DNA from: Pelagomonas calceolata | Lineage: Eukaryota; Sar; Pelagophyceae; Pelagomonadales; Pelagomonadaceae | Assembly: GCA_918797485.1 (NCBI GenBank) | Contig: CAKKNE010000004.1 | Location: 3,224,001-3,288,000, forward strand | Reading direction: 5' to 3' | DNA: 64,000 nt | Part shown: positions 35,094 through 45,841 of the stretch, one piece after another | Layout of the letters: every line of letters starts with the position of its first letter | Position numbering within the stretch: the stretch's first letter is position 1 | Translations under genes and position numbers: made by a program | The notes under the pieces: model-generated | Seen by the model: the letters and a program-made list of their open reading frames with translations, nothing else | What the model was told of the DNA's origin: nothing | The model's database searches: none

Positions 35094-38000
35094 ATGCCCA
35101 AGGCCCGCTTCACCGTGAGCGACGTCGCCGCCATGGCAAGAGAAGTGCGAGAAAGGTGCGGCGACTGGCGCGTCAACCAAATTTATGATGGGGACGCCCG
35201 GACGTTCGTCCTGAAGCTGCAGCAGTCTGGAATTCCAGAAAAACGCTTGTTACTCCTAGAATCGGGCACGAAGTTCCTCGTCACCAAATTCGATGCGCGC
35301 GAAGATCCACAAGCTATGCCGTCGCCCCTATGTTCGAAATTGCGTTCATCGTTAAAAGGCAAGCGTCTGACCGACGTGAAAGCGCTTGGTAGAGATCGAG
35401 TCGTTTCCCTGCGCTTCGGCGCCGGGCCCGGCACGTTCAACTTATTCCTCGAGCTGTACGCCGCGGGCAACGTCGTTTTGTGTGATGCGTCGTATGTCGT
35501 GGTCGCCGCGCTACGCACCGACAGCCTCAAAGTCGGCGACTCATATACTGTTGCGGTGCGGGCCGTGGCGCCGCCTTCAGAATTACTGCCTGCTGATGGA
35601 CTACAAAAGTTCTTGGAAGAAGCTTTACGCACGCGCGTCCAGCGGAGCGAGGCCGCGGCGCTCGCGCAACAAACGAAGAAGAAGAAAAAAAGAAGAGGCG
35701 CCTGGACCCTCGCCCAGCTTTTGTTGGATAGAGGTAGTGGCGTCGACGCCTACGGCAGTGATGTGGTGGACCACTGTATCGTAGCGTCGGGTCTCGACGG
35801 CTCGTTACCACTAGCCGAGCAGCCCGAGGACTACGTCCACAAACTCCACGCGTCCTTACGAGCCGCGCCATCCTTGGCCGACGCCATCACCACAGGCACT
35901 TGTGGCAAACCTCGTCTACTGTTAGAAAACGACAAATTCGTCTCGTTCGCACCCGGCGTGTTTTTGCAGCACGAGGCCTACGACGTGCGAGAATTTTCGT
36001 CGTTCTGCGAAGCGGTAGATGAATACTTCCGGGAAACGAAGGAAACGAAGTTACAATCGAAAGCTAAAGATGCTACCCATGCTATTACCGCGAAGGTCGA
36101 GAAGATCCGCATCGATCAGAAACAGCGCGTTGACGATCTAGAAGCTTCCCTAGCACTGAAAGAGAGAACTGCATCGTTGTTAGAAGAACGAGCGGACCAG
36201 ATCGACGCCGTCGTGCAGGTGCTGAACAATGCGCTACAGTCGGGCTTGCGGTGGGATGAAGTACAAGATTACGTGCGCGAGGAGCAGGCGAAGGGCTCTC
36301 CCCTCGCGTCGTTAATTCAAGAAATTGATTTTGAACAACGAGTAGTGACAGTGGCACTAGATGAGTGTTCCGCAAAAGTCTCGCTCGATGAAAGTGCGCG
36401 CGCCGCATCATCCACACTATGGTCGTTGGCAAAAAAAGCTAGGATGAAGGTCACAAAAACGCAGGAGGCTTCCGTCTCTGTCATCAAAGCGGCCGAGAAA
36501 CAAGCCGACAATAAGTTGAAAGCAAGGGCCTGGCAGCAGGACGCATCGCGCCTGAAAAGACAGAAATCCACACAAGCGTGGTTCCAGCGCTTCGCCTGGT
36601 TCGTTTCCTCCGAAGGGTTCTTAGTGGTCGCCCCTAGGGACAAAGGACAATGTGAACAAGTTTTATTTGGTGGGGTTCTCCGTCCTACCGATGCTCTGGT
36701 GCTCTGCGAACAGAACGGCCCCCCTACAGTAGTACGAGCTAGGAATGGTGTGTTATCACCATTGGCCCTGCACGAGGCCGGGTGCTTCGCGGCGTGTCGC
36801 TCGGACGCGTGGCAGCGGCGGGATCGCGCGCCGGCCTATTGGGTGCCCGGGTTTTCTGTGCGGCGCGTCGGCTCATCTAATAGTACGCAAGTGCTGAACG
36901 TGCTGGGAGACGTAGCGATTTCATCTGGTACGAAGAAGACGTATTTACCACCTACTCAACTAGAGCTCACTTTCGCGCTGCTCTTCAAGCTCTCGGATGA
37001 CAGTCTGGAGGCGCATTCAGGTGATAGGCCCGGTCGCGTGCCCGACGAGGAATTGTTGCGGTTGACACCGTCGGAAGAAGCTACGGAAAGTGAGGAGGAG
37101 GTTGCGCCTGTTGTTGTCGAGGACGCTTTGCCGCCCGCGCCGGAGCCGCACTTCGCGCGTACCGGCCTGTGTGGAAATCGACGCGCGTACCGGGCACGGG
37201 GACAATGTCGCGTCGATGGCGTGGAATCGCCGCGCCATCGTGCGGACGCGTCGCGTCGGTGTGGCGCCCAAAATTTGATTTCCACACAGGTACCGGCAAA
37301 CTCACGGCGAGGGAGCGCAAGCTCCTCAAGAAGTATGGCGGTGATATCGACGCCATGCGCGAAGCGGAGCAGCGGCGCATTGGGTCTAGAACGAGAGAGG
37401 GTAGACGGGCACCGTCGCCCGAGCCTTTGCCGGTAGACGAGGAGGAGGAAGTGCCGTCACCTGTGCAACAGAAGAAGACTAGTAGAAGACAGCGCGGCCA
37501 GAAGAAGAAGAAGAATAGACGGAGGGACGACTCGTCTGAGGACGAGGGACCGCGCGTGCCGCTGCGGTTGCAGAAGGTGCCCACTATATCTCGTAAAAAG
37601 AAGACGAAGAACGAGGGTTTGGAAGTATTAATAGGGATGGGCTTCGCTAGAGATGCCGCCGCCGCAACGTTAGCCGCACATGATGGTGATGTAAATGCCG
37701 CCGCGACGGCGTTGTCCGCCTTTGATCAAGAAGAGGAAGCACCGCCAGCACCACCGTCGACGGCGGAGTTGCTGGACGGGACTTCATCTCAAGCCGTAGC
37801 TCGATTAGGCCCGCTCGCGTCAGACGCGTGGGCGCGCTGTACGAGGGAAATTCCAGCATTGGACGAAGCGGCGATGGCTTATGAATTACACAGAGTGGCG
37901 GATTTGAATGACGACGCGAAGGCTTGTCAGGTTTTTGAGGCCTTTTTAACGGCCGACGTCGAGGAGCGGGAGCGAAATGATAGAAGGAGAAACGAGGCCG

Positions 38001-38494
38001 CGGCTCGCGAAAAGCGCACTGGAATCGCAAGTGATTTCGTGGAAGCGCCTAGGAACCTGCCCGCCCTACTCTCGGGCATCTGCCGACGAATTGCAAGAGG
38101 CGACGCCCCGAAGACGACGAAAAGTGCCGGTATTGTTATTGAGGGAGACGACGCCGAGCATGTCGCGAGGTTGACGGGGACGCCCCTACCAACCGATTCA
38201 TTAACAGAAGCCGTCGCCGTGTGCTGTCCTACGAGTGCTTGTAGAGGATTTGCGCACTCCCTCAAACTGCAGCCGGGGGGGACGAAGAAGGGTCGGGCCG
38301 CGCGCGACGCTCTTGAAATATTAGCGAGAGCGGCTTCTGATCATGTGGATTTGATACGAGACGTCGACGCGAACGAGGCGATCCTCGCGCTGGTGGGAAA
38401 CACGCGCGTGACGCATCAAGCGGCTTCTCAACTAAAAAAGGATCGAGCGGTGGATGAAAAACAAAACAAGAAGAAGAAGAAAACTAGTGTGTAA
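35094..38494 (+). CDS. NEMF: NEMF/Rqc2 ribosome quality-control factor
   Basis: Exons 35094-37170 and 37290-38494 give 1093 residues, close to human NEMF (about 1076). NFACT-N begins MPKARFTVSDVAAM with RVNQIYDGDARTFVLKL; a coiled coil lies about 330-470; NFACT-R includes AGCFAACRSDAW and PAYWVPG; a UBA-like unit (VLIGMGFARDAAAATLAAHDG) lies near 835-870; NFACT-C is at the end (CRGFAHSLKLQPGG). It binds stalled 60S subunits, recruits Listerin and adds C-terminal tails in ribosome-associated quality control. An introner lies in the acidic linker after NFACT-R. The stop is 6 bp from the convergent PSMD9 stop. Confidence 0.95.
37167..37289 (+). mobile_element. Introner element 4 (intron 37171-37289 of NEMF)
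   Basis: Ends CTGTGTGGAAATC ... TGATTTCCACACAG, flanked by a perfect 8-bp duplication GTACCGGC at 37159-37166 and 37290-37297. Interior hairpin CGATGGCG/CGCCATCG. Donor GTGGAA is 4 nt inside the element, acceptor at its end; phase 1. The perfect duplication suggests a recent insertion. Confidence 0.93.
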
Positions 38495-38500
38495 GTAATG

Positions 38501-39106
38501 TTACTGGAGCGGTAGGAGTCGGCACCCGAGGAGCCCCTCGCCGGCCCATGTTCTAGCAGTCATCTCGAGTTTCACGCGATTGTTTCCCCTTTCTACCCAG
38601 ACGGCAAAGGGCCGTCCCACGTGTCCCAGCACGAACGGCTTCACCTGATCTAATGAGATCGCGTCGCCGAAGGCCACGACCAGATCTCCCAGCCTCAACC
38701 CGGCCTCGGCCGCGGGTGACGAAGCGCGCACCTCGGTAATCGAGCACCAGGGCGCGTTTGAGGGCGGCGCCGGCGGCGGTTTCACACTACGTGAAGGCGG
38801 CGGCGTTGTCCGAGCGTCCTCCGGCGGCGCGGCGAGCGCGATCGGTAACAAGGCTTCGATCTTCTTCATCAGCGCCTTGTGGTCCGTTCTTATGGTAGCG
38901 TGGCGGCCGCGCTGGCTTCTTACCCTATACAGATCCAAGTCCGCGCGCGGGTAGCCCTCGGCGTCGACCAACGCATCCTTGAGGCCGACGCCGAGGCCGT
39001 CCAATTCAGAGACGATGGCCGCGGCCTCGTCCTCTAAAGCTTGGCGCTGCCTTTCTAATTCCTTGAGCTGGGACCTGGCGTCGTCGCAGTCCATCTGTGC
39101 GGCCAT
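38501..39106 (-). CDS. PSMD9: 26S proteasome assembly chaperone PSMD9/Nas2
   Basis: 201 residues from ATG 39106 (MAAQMDCDDARSQLKELERQ), near the family length of 220. N-terminal helical hairpin with YPRADLDLYRVRSQRGRHA, the family signature; C-terminal PDZ-like domain (ITEVRASSPAAEAGLRLGDLV). Nas2 binds the C-terminus of Rpt5 during base assembly. The frame is open upstream but the ATG at 39106 fits orthologues. Confidence 0.9.
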   Translation of the reverse strand: MAAQMDCDDARSQLKELERQRQALEDEAAAIVSELDGLGVGLKDALVDAEGYPRADLDLYRVRSQRGRHATIRTDHKALMKKIEALLPIALAAPPEDARTTPPPSRSVKPPPAPPSNAPWCSITEVRASSPAAEAGLRLGDLVVAFGDAISLDQVKPFVLGHVGRPFAVWVERGNNRVKLEMTARTWAGEGLLGCRLLPLQ

Positions 39107-39296
39107 TTCTCTGATTCTATGGCGATTTTGGCGTCCTGGTTTTGTGTTTTGTGCTTGCTCTCCTGAACTTTGTCTGCGTTTCTGTGGCGGCGGTGCAATA
39201 CTGCTGGCTGCGACTTGTCTTAGAACGACCTCGAGTGCTGCTCTTGGCCCGCGATTGCGTCGCGCGGCACTTTTTAGCCGCGGCGCGCTTGGCCTA

Positions 39297-39319
39297 GCTA
39301 GCGTCGATAAACGTACTAG
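39297..39319 (-). promoter_or_regulatory. CTAG element 13 (degenerate)
   Basis: GCTAGCGTCGATAAACGTACTAG. Central in the 398-bp divergent spacer, 191 bp from ATG 39106 and 186 bp from ATG 39505. Ends match, middle is diverged. Confidence 0.5.
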
Positions 39320-39504
39320 TTTTGTTAGCAGCCGAACTTGCCAAAAAGCGCCAGTGCACGGCGCGATTGGACCGGTAGACATAGGTAAACCGCTAAGGCG
39401 TAAGCCCATCCACAGGGGATTGCTATTCCCAAGCAGCAGAATCGCTGCGGCCGCCCCGGCTGTGTTCGGCTGCCTCGCTTCCAGAGAGAGCATTCCGTAA
39501 CTTA

Positions 39505-40629
39505 ATGGAGACCGCGAGCATCACCTTCTCCCGCGCGGCGCCCGACGAGGCCTGGGACGCCAACCAGACCAAGGAGGCGCCACAAACGGTCTGCCTCGCG
39601 TGCCCGCCGCACAACAAGCACACCGCGCACACGTGCGGCACGCGGGGCCGCCTCAACCCGTTGCCGCGCGGCCCGAAGAAGGGCCGGAAGAAGGGACCGG
39701 AGCCGCTCGCCGAGCTGTGCGGGGCCTGCATGGGAAAAGGAGGGGCCCACACGTGCGGCAACTTCGGCGACGACGCCGTGGCGCCGCCGCCGGTGGCCGC
39801 GCCGCCTCCATTGGAAGAAGACGACTCGAGCGACGCGGACTCGGCGGCCTTCGGCATCACGTCCTTCGAGAACGAGGAGGAGCTGCGGAAGGCGTGCCCG
39901 CCGCCTCCCCCCAAACCCTCGAGGTCGCCGTCGCCGTCGCCGCCGCGCATGCCGTCGCCGCCGCGGCGCGCGCGCCAGAAAGGCGGCCAGAAGTGCGGCC
40001 CCTGGTTCCAGTATTGGTTGGAGAACGACGCGGCCGCCTCCGAAGAGTTCTGGCAGGCGCTCGGTGACGCCGACAAGCGGCCTATTAGGGTCCTCTGGAC
40101 GCGCAAGTACGAGGAGAGCCTGCGGGCCACGGGCCAGAGCATGTGGCTCCAGAGTCCACCGCCCCTACCCCTCCCGCTCGCCGCGCAGCAGCGCTACCGC
40201 TCGCACGGGAGAAGCCCGTCGCCGTCGCGCACGAAAGGCGCCGGCATCCGTCCGTCGCCGCCGGGCTGGCGCGCGGGCGACTCGCTCGAAACATTTGAGA
40301 GCGACCGCCCAGCACCCGTAAGGGCGCCCGGTGCGGTCCCGAAGCGCTACAACAACGACAAGGCCTGGCAAGTCAAGCCGAAGCGGCCGCGCATCAAGGA
40401 CGCGCGGCCCGAGGTGCCCCGGGGCACGCGCGTGCGGCTGGCCGACCCGCGCTTCCGGGGCAAGCTCGGGACCGTCGTGGACCACAAGCACGCCTGGTAC
40501 CGCGTTCAGTTGGATACGGGCGGCGTCCAGTCCGTGCGCGTCATGTTCCTCCAGCGCGAGGACGGCTCGCCGATGCACCCCGAGTTCGCGCGGCGCATGG
40601 CGGAGCTGTCGAGCGACGAGTCGGACTAG
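39505..40629 (+). CDS. KOW-motif protein with paired Cys/His motifs
   Basis: 374 residues. Two short Cys/His motifs near the N-terminus: CLACPPHNKHTAHTCG and CGACMGKGGAHTCG, a C-x2-C ... H-T-C-G pattern that could bind zinc. A Pro/Ser-rich middle (PSRSPSPSPPRMPSPP) is followed by GPWFQYWLENDAAASEEFW and a C-terminal KOW-like segment (RGTRVRLADPRFRGKLGTVVD). KOW segments bind RNA or protein in transcription and translation factors. No orthologue recognised. Confidence 0.65.
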   Translation: METASITFSRAAPDEAWDANQTKEAPQTVCLACPPHNKHTAHTCGTRGRLNPLPRGPKKGRKKGPEPLAELCGACMGKGGAHTCGNFGDDAVAPPPVAAPPPLEEDDSSDADSAAFGITSFENEEELRKACPPPPPKPSRSPSPSPPRMPSPPRRARQKGGQKCGPWFQYWLENDAAASEEFWQALGDADKRPIRVLWTRKYEESLRATGQSMWLQSPPPLPLPLAAQQRYRSHGRSPSPSRTKGAGIRPSPPGWRAGDSLETFESDRPAPVRAPGAVPKRYNNDKAWQVKPKRPRIKDARPEVPRGTRVRLADPRFRGKLGTVVDHKHAWYRVQLDTGGVQSVRVMFLQREDGSPMHPEFARRMAELSSDESD

Positions 40630-40670
40630 TGCTCTCTTGGCGCGTAATTTTCCCCCAACCACGACTCTAC

Positions 40671-41465
40671 TTAATAATAAGGCGCGTGAAGCCAGTAAAA
40701 CTCGACGACGCGCCGTACGAGCTCAGGCGGGAGGACATGGGCGAATTTCGGGATGAAAATTGCGTTGATGGCGTGGCGGCGCGCGCGTTCGTAATTCTGG
40801 AAGCCGTTCCCACGAAAGCCGCCTGCCTTGAGTATTTTTGCAAGGTAAGGATCAGGGTGCGCTGGGGCCCTCAAAAAGGTGGCGCCCGCTCTGAGGAGGA
40901 TGGGGTAGAGGCTCGGGTTCATCCAGGCTTTGTCGAGACTCAGGTCTGGCCTGTTAACCGCGGCGCCTGCTCTCAGGAGCAGGGCAATGCACTCCCGGCG
41001 CCGTGCGGAGGCTCCGAATCCAACTGCAAGCGCTAGCGGTAAACCACTGCCGCTCTTGGCCCCCGGAGCGCAGGCCGCATTTACATTCGCCCCGGCCTCG
41101 ATCAGGGCGGCCACGAGAGAGACGCGGCACATCACGACAGCGAAATGTAGCGGCCTCCATTGAGCGTGCCATCCAGGGTGACGGCATCTAGGTGCATTAT
41201 GGTTATCGTTCGCGTGTATATCCGCTCCCGCGCCGACGAGTGCATGAAAGCAGGCTAGTCGTTCTTCCAGGTTATCCGCGGATTTGCCCTCGCTACTTCT
41301 AGTCGAGAACGCGGATTTGCCCCGCTGCCATCCGCACAGTAAATGAAGTGGTTTTAACCCATGGTGTCTGGTAGGAGCGTTTGGTGAGGCTCCTTTCGCG
41401 AGTTCTCGCCGCAGCGCAACCAGATCGCCGTCACGAGCGGCCACGTGTATGGCCAGAAGCACCAT
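40671..41465 (-). CDS. Ankyrin-repeat protein
   Basis: 264 residues from ATG 41465 (MVLLAIHVAARDGDLVAL). About five ankyrin units: HVAARDGDLVALRREL, LKPLHLLCGW, HALVGAGADIHAND, RPLHFAVVMCRVSLVAALIEAGANVNAA, ALAVGFGASARRRECIALLLRAG. A binding scaffold of unknown partner. A GTG codon upstream would lengthen the frame but there is no upstream ATG. Confidence 0.7.
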   Translation of the reverse strand: MVLLAIHVAARDGDLVALRRELAKGASPNAPTRHHGLKPLHLLCGWQRGKSAFSTRSSEGKSADNLEERLACFHALVGAGADIHANDNHNAPRCRHPGWHAQWRPLHFAVVMCRVSLVAALIEAGANVNAACAPGAKSGSGLPLALAVGFGASARRRECIALLLRAGAAVNRPDLSLDKAWMNPSLYPILLRAGATFLRAPAHPDPYLAKILKAGGFRGNGFQNYERARRHAINAIFIPKFAHVLPPELVRRVVEFYWLHAPYY

Positions 41466-41566
41466 GGCCCTGTACAGCCACACGAAAGCAAAACGGAGCA
41501 GGCGAAACCCGTCCCAATCAGAAAATCAGATGTGCCAGGCTAGCAACTATCTTAACAACCACAATG

Positions 41567-44158
41567 TTACGCCGCGGCGCCGGCAGCGAAGGACACGCTG
41601 CGGTCCGGCGAGTTATCCCCCACCAAGCACGCCCGCGGGACGTAGCCGGCGTCGCCACCCTTCGTCGCGAAGATCCAGCCCGGCTCGCCGTCCAATTCGT
41701 CGCGCTTCACTATTAACGTATCGCCCTTCCGCATCCGCATCTCCATGGCCTCCGTGGGGACGTGGGCGCGGCGCGCCTTGATCCGGCACAGCGGCCCTCT
41801 ATCCACTTCGATGCCCTCGGCGGCCTTGCGCTTGTTCCAGTACGACGCGCTCTCTTTTACCGAAGCCGCATCCGGCGAGGCCGCCGGTGCGGGCGCCGGC
41901 GCCGGCGCCGTCACGTCTTTTTTCTGCGCCCGGGCCACCTCCGCCTTCGCTGATAGCCGCTCGGGGTTCCACGAGTCCCGGAGTTGCCCCTGCGACTTGC
42001 CCCACACTAACCGCATCATGAGTTCGCGGCACGCGTCCATGGACTGCGCTATGAGCGTGGGCGTCTTGGCGAACGTCTCCTTCTCGCGACCCTTCATCCG
42101 CGCATTCAGCGTCTTGACGACGCCCATCAGCAATGCTTTACGTAAATTCGGCTTCCTACCAATCAACACGCCCAACAGGAGACAATAAGGCCGCAAATAC
42201 GCGACGTGCTGGTGCTCCAAGTCCAGACAGATGTGCTCGACCAACACAGCATTGTCAAAAGTCCGGTCGTGCATCACTTGTTCCGGCTTGTTCGCGTGTC
42301 GAAACGCCACGGCCACGGCGGGCAAATCCTTCTTCTGCTCCGGTTCGAGAGCGAATTTCAAAAAACGTAACTGCTCGCGAGGCGGCTCCCTTATGAAGAA
42401 CGCAGCAACTTCACCAGACAGTAACTCAGCATCAGTAGGAACCTGCTTCACCGGTGCACGCGGCTTCACAGGAGAAGCCGCCCTTTTCTTCGCGATCATT
42501 TTTATGGTTTCGACGGCCTTCTTCTGTTGCTTCGCATCTTTTTTCGCAGCTTCGGCTTCCTGCGCCTTCGTATCTTGTAGATTCTTCTCGGCTATCGATC
42601 GGCGAATAAATTTCACGCGCTCCATCTCCTCCTGGACGCGAGCTTTCGCCAAAGCTCTTTTGGTTTCGAGGTCCGCGTACGCCGCTTCGCGCCTCGCCTT
42701 TTTCAAGTCGTCTTCCTGGCGCTTGCGTAGGGCCGCGTCCATGCCGGGGCCGTCGGAATACTCCGACTCCGACGACTCATCTGATGAAGACTCCTGTCTA
42801 AGCTGTCGAGCCTGCTGCGCCAATTGTTCAGCCTCGCGCCTAGCGCGCGCTACCTCCGCCGTCGCGGTATTCAAGGCTTTGGAAGCATCACCACCGGACA
42901 CGCGTTCCGTCGCCGTCTGGACGTACTCCCGGAGTGCCCGTGTGTCATCCTGCGGAGCACTTGCTTCGGCCTTTTTCGCCTCGCGCTGGACGCGTTTTGC
43001 CTTCCTCTGCTTCATCTTCCTTCGTAGTACCGAGGGCGGCACGCGCGTCGGCACGGGCTTATTCTCATCTTCACTAGAAGTACTATCGGCATTCATATCG
43101 TTCGGCCTCGCCCACATCTTTCTACAAGCTTCTACCTCGGGGTGCAGCGGCGTCGCGCCGAACTCGTCATCAACTTCATTCCGCGCGCGCGTCGAGACGC
43201 GTTCGGCCGTCGCCGCGACGTCGGCCTGGGCCCGTTCCACTTCCCTCACGAGCTTGGCCCTCCTTGCCAATTCTTCCGCTCGTCGTTCCGAGACGGACGC
43301 CTCTTGGAGGTTGTGTTTCACGGCCATGTCCGACGCTATGCTCGGCTGTGCCAGCGAGCCCGACGCGACGGACGGCCGTGACAATGATCCTTGTTCTAAT
43401 GAAGGTCTCGATAATGATCCTTGCTCGAGCGACGGTCTGGATAGAGACGCCTGCTCGAGGTCCCTCATCCTCCTTGCTTCAGCAGCCTGTCGAGCTTTCG
43501 CCTTGACCTCCTCGGAGGGCTTCCGCTTCGCTCGTTCGACGGCCGCCGTGGCCCTTGCTCTATCGCGCTGGTCCTCGGACGGCTTCGTGAACCGCGAGCC
43601 GTGCGGAAAGAGATTCAAAGCGGGCACGGCGTCCGGCGATGACACACGTCCGGCCGGCCGGTTCACGCGCGCCATGTCGCTCTCTGATGAATATTGGGAG
43701 GCGGGGTACGAGTACTCGGATACCGCTCGAGATGACGCCATCGGGTCCGTGCGAGACGTCGGGTGTGACGACCGCGCCGTCGGGTGCGACGAGGCCGCGG
43801 CCGCCTCGAGCTCCTGCTTCGCCGCGGCGTAGCGCGCCGCCGACAGCTTGCGGTCCATTGCCCGTCGCTCGATGTCCTCCGCGCGCGCGACCATGCGCCG
43901 CCGCATCAACTCGACCTCCTGCAGCTGCTTGTTCGCCTCCTCCCGATTTATGAGGATTTCCTCCATGGGGTTCAGATCCGCGATCGAGGGTCCCGTCTTC
44001 CGCTTCGGCGGCTTCGTGCCGCCGATCTTTGTCTCGGGTACTGAGTCCTCGGCGATGGCGGCGAGCTCTGGTTCCAGCGCTGCGGCCGCGGCTTTTTCCC
44101 GCCGTCGTTTTGCGATCTCCTTGCGCTGCTCGGACGTGAGCGGTTGGCGCTCCGCCAT
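41567..44158 (-). CDS. Long coiled-coil protein with C-terminal SH3-like domain
   Basis: 863 residues from ATG 44158 (MAERQPLTSEQRKEIAKRRR). Mostly charged helices and Ser-rich linkers; a repeat QASLSRPSLEQGSLSRPSL appears near residue 250. A folded block at about 630-775 (GEVAAFFIREPPREQLRFLKF, YLRPYCLLLGVLIG) looks like a helical repeat or armadillo-type domain not recognised by name. The C-terminus holds an SH3-like fold (MRMRKGDTLIVKRDELDGEPG WIFATKGGDAGYVPRACL). Probably cytoskeletal or trafficking scaffold; no orthologue assigned. Confidence 0.65.
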   Translation of the reverse strand: MAERQPLTSEQRKEIAKRRREKAAAAALEPELAAIAEDSVPETKIGGTKPPKRKTGPSIADLNPMEEILINREEANKQLQEVELMRRRMVARAEDIERRAMDRKLSAARYAAAKQELEAAAASSHPTARSSHPTSRTDPMASSRAVSEYSYPASQYSSESDMARVNRPAGRVSSPDAVPALNLFPHGSRFTKPSEDQRDRARATAAVERAKRKPSEEVKAKARQAAEARRMRDLEQASLSRPSLEQGSLSRPSLEQGSLSRPSVASGSLAQPSIASDMAVKHNLQEASVSERRAEELARRAKLVREVERAQADVAATAERVSTRARNEVDDEFGATPLHPEVEACRKMWARPNDMNADSTSSEDENKPVPTRVPPSVLRRKMKQRKAKRVQREAKKAEASAPQDDTRALREYVQTATERVSGGDASKALNTATAEVARARREAEQLAQQARQLRQESSSDESSESEYSDGPGMDAALRKRQEDDLKKARREAAYADLETKRALAKARVQEEMERVKFIRRSIAEKNLQDTKAQEAEAAKKDAKQQKKAVETIKMIAKKRAASPVKPRAPVKQVPTDAELLSGEVAAFFIREPPREQLRFLKFALEPEQKKDLPAVAVAFRHANKPEQVMHDRTFDNAVLVEHICLDLEHQHVAYLRPYCLLLGVLIGRKPNLRKALLMGVVKTLNARMKGREKETFAKTPTLIAQSMDACRELMMRLVWGKSQGQLRDSWNPERLSAKAEVARAQKKDVTAPAPAPAPAASPDAASVKESASYWNKRKAAEGIEVDRGPLCRIKARRAHVPTEAMEMRMRKGDTLIVKRDELDGEPGWIFATKGGDAGYVPRACLVGDNSPDRSVSFAAGAAA

Positions 44159-44289
44159 CGTCGCGGACGCCGCCGGGGCAGCCTGTTGACGGTCCGGAGG
44201 CCGCCTGGGCAGCTGCCTTCCGAGGCGTCGAGCCGTCAAGGCCGCTGGCAGACGGATTTAACTCACAGCGCGCGGTTGGCGTTTTGCTT

Positions 44290-44312
44290 GCTAGTGTCTT
44301 ACATCCGCTAGC
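44290..44312 (+). promoter_or_regulatory. CTAG element 14
   Basis: GCTAGTGTCTTACA, TC, CGCTAGC. Central in the 298-bp divergent spacer, 132 bp from ATG 44158 and 145 bp from ATG 44457. Confidence 0.8.
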
Positions 44313-44456
44313 AACGCCGGCTTTTCACAGCGCTGGCTTGTCGAGGTACAGCTGTCCGGAGGCCGCATCGGTGGTTGAACGGACGCACGGATCGCAGCGC
44401 TCGGCGCAGCGGCAAGCGCAGGTAACGCCGACGACGTGTGCCCTCCAACAACGAGT

Positions 44457-45821
44457 ATGGACACCGCGTACCTGCTACTGCGCTACGCGGCCGCGCTCGT
44501 AATAATCATGGTCACGACCCGCATCCGACGGCACCTGCGACGCAAAAAGGTCGTCGCCTTCCTGCACCCCTACGCGGCCCAGGGCGGAGGTGGCGAGCGT
44601 GTGCTGTGGGTCGCGGTCGCCGCGTTGCGCAAGGCGCGGCCCGACGTGAGGATAGTGATCTACTCCGGCGACGGGCTCTCCGCTAAAGAACTTGTAGCGC
44701 ATGCGCGCGAGCGGTTTGGTGTTGCGGTGCCGGACGTCACCATACAACCCGTGTGTACACGACGATTAACAAACGCCAAGACGTGGCCCGTCGCGACGAT
44801 GGCGGGGCAGGCGTTGGGAGCGATGATTCTGGCCATGGAAAGCGTCCTGCGAACGCCGCCCGACGTCCTCGTGGACACGACGGGGCTCGCGTTCGGCGTA
44901 CCCCTCGCCAAATTGTTGGCAGGCTGCGCGGCGGCGGCCTACGTGCACTACCCGGCCGTGTCGCAGGACATGCTCGATGCTTTGGATAGGCCGGCGTTCA
45001 ACAACTCGAAACGCTGGGTACGGCTACGGCGCGTCAAGGCCGTCTATTACCGGCTGCTCGGCAAAGTATACGGGTGGTGCGGCCGGCGCCACGACGTCGT
45101 CATGGCGAACTCGTCGTGGACGCGCGGCCACATCCAACAAGTGTGGGGCCGCGGCGCTTTATTAGCTTACCCGCCGTGCGGCGCGATGAAGGGTATTACT
45201 AGAAAAGAGACCGGGAAAGTCACCGTCCTGTCGCTGGCCCAGTTCCGGCCCGAGAAGGACCAGATGAAGCAGCTCGAGGCCTGGGCGTTGTTACCTCCAG
45301 AAACGCGGCGGAAGGCCAAACTCGTGATTGCGGGCGCCGTCCGCCATGCCGACGACCAGCGCGTGTTGGATGCCCTGAAGCGACAAGCAGTAGGTATGGA
45401 TGGCGTCGAGTTCCTCGTGTCCGCGCCACGACATGAAATCATGGCGCTGCTCCAGACGGCGTCGGTCGGGCTGCACACGATGCGATTGGAGCACTTCGGA
45501 ATTGCGGTCGTCGAGTTCATGGCCGCTTCATTGGTAGTTGTGGCCCACGCGTCGGGCGGGCCCTTGCTGGATATCGTTGGTACTAGTGGAGAGCGCGGCT
45601 TCTTGGCGACGGACGCGCGTGACTACGCGGCGAAGCTCTCGTCAATAATCGAGATGGACGCGTCTTCACGTCGAAAAATTGGGGAGAACGCGAGGGCCTT
45701 TGTGGCGGAGCGGTTCTCTGATTCTGCTTTCGGGCGGACGTTCGTGTCGGCCCTCGCTGTGTTGTTGAACCCTGCTAGGCCGCCGGCGGCCGCGACGGTG
45801 CTCAAGGGGGGGCTGAATTAG
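44457..45821 (+). CDS. ALG11: ALG11 alpha-1,2-mannosyltransferase
   Basis: 454 residues from ATG 44457 (MDTAYLLLRYAAALVIIMV, the N-terminal membrane anchor); an alternative ATG is 7 codons upstream. HPYAAQGGGGERVLW is the family signature, followed by VDTTGLAFGVPL and YVHYPAVSQDML, and a GT4 C-terminal half with VLSLAQFRPEKDQMKQLEAW and the E-x7-E-type region (TMRLEHFGIAVVEFMAA). ALG11 adds the fourth and fifth mannoses to the dolichol-linked oligosaccharide on the cytosolic ER face using GDP-mannose. Confidence 0.95.
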   Translation: MDTAYLLLRYAAALVIIMVTTRIRRHLRRKKVVAFLHPYAAQGGGGERVLWVAVAALRKARPDVRIVIYSGDGLSAKELVAHARERFGVAVPDVTIQPVCTRRLTNAKTWPVATMAGQALGAMILAMESVLRTPPDVLVDTTGLAFGVPLAKLLAGCAAAAYVHYPAVSQDMLDALDRPAFNNSKRWVRLRRVKAVYYRLLGKVYGWCGRRHDVVMANSSWTRGHIQQVWGRGALLAYPPCGAMKGITRKETGKVTVLSLAQFRPEKDQMKQLEAWALLPPETRRKAKLVIAGAVRHADDQRVLDALKRQAVGMDGVEFLVSAPRHEIMALLQTASVGLHTMRLEHFGIAVVEFMAASLVVVAHASGGPLLDIVGTSGERGFLATDARDYAAKLSSIIEMDASSRRKIGENARAFVAERFSDSAFGRTFVSALAVLLNPARPPAAATVLKGGLN

Positions 45822-45841
45822 GTTGTGTTTTTGTATCTTAC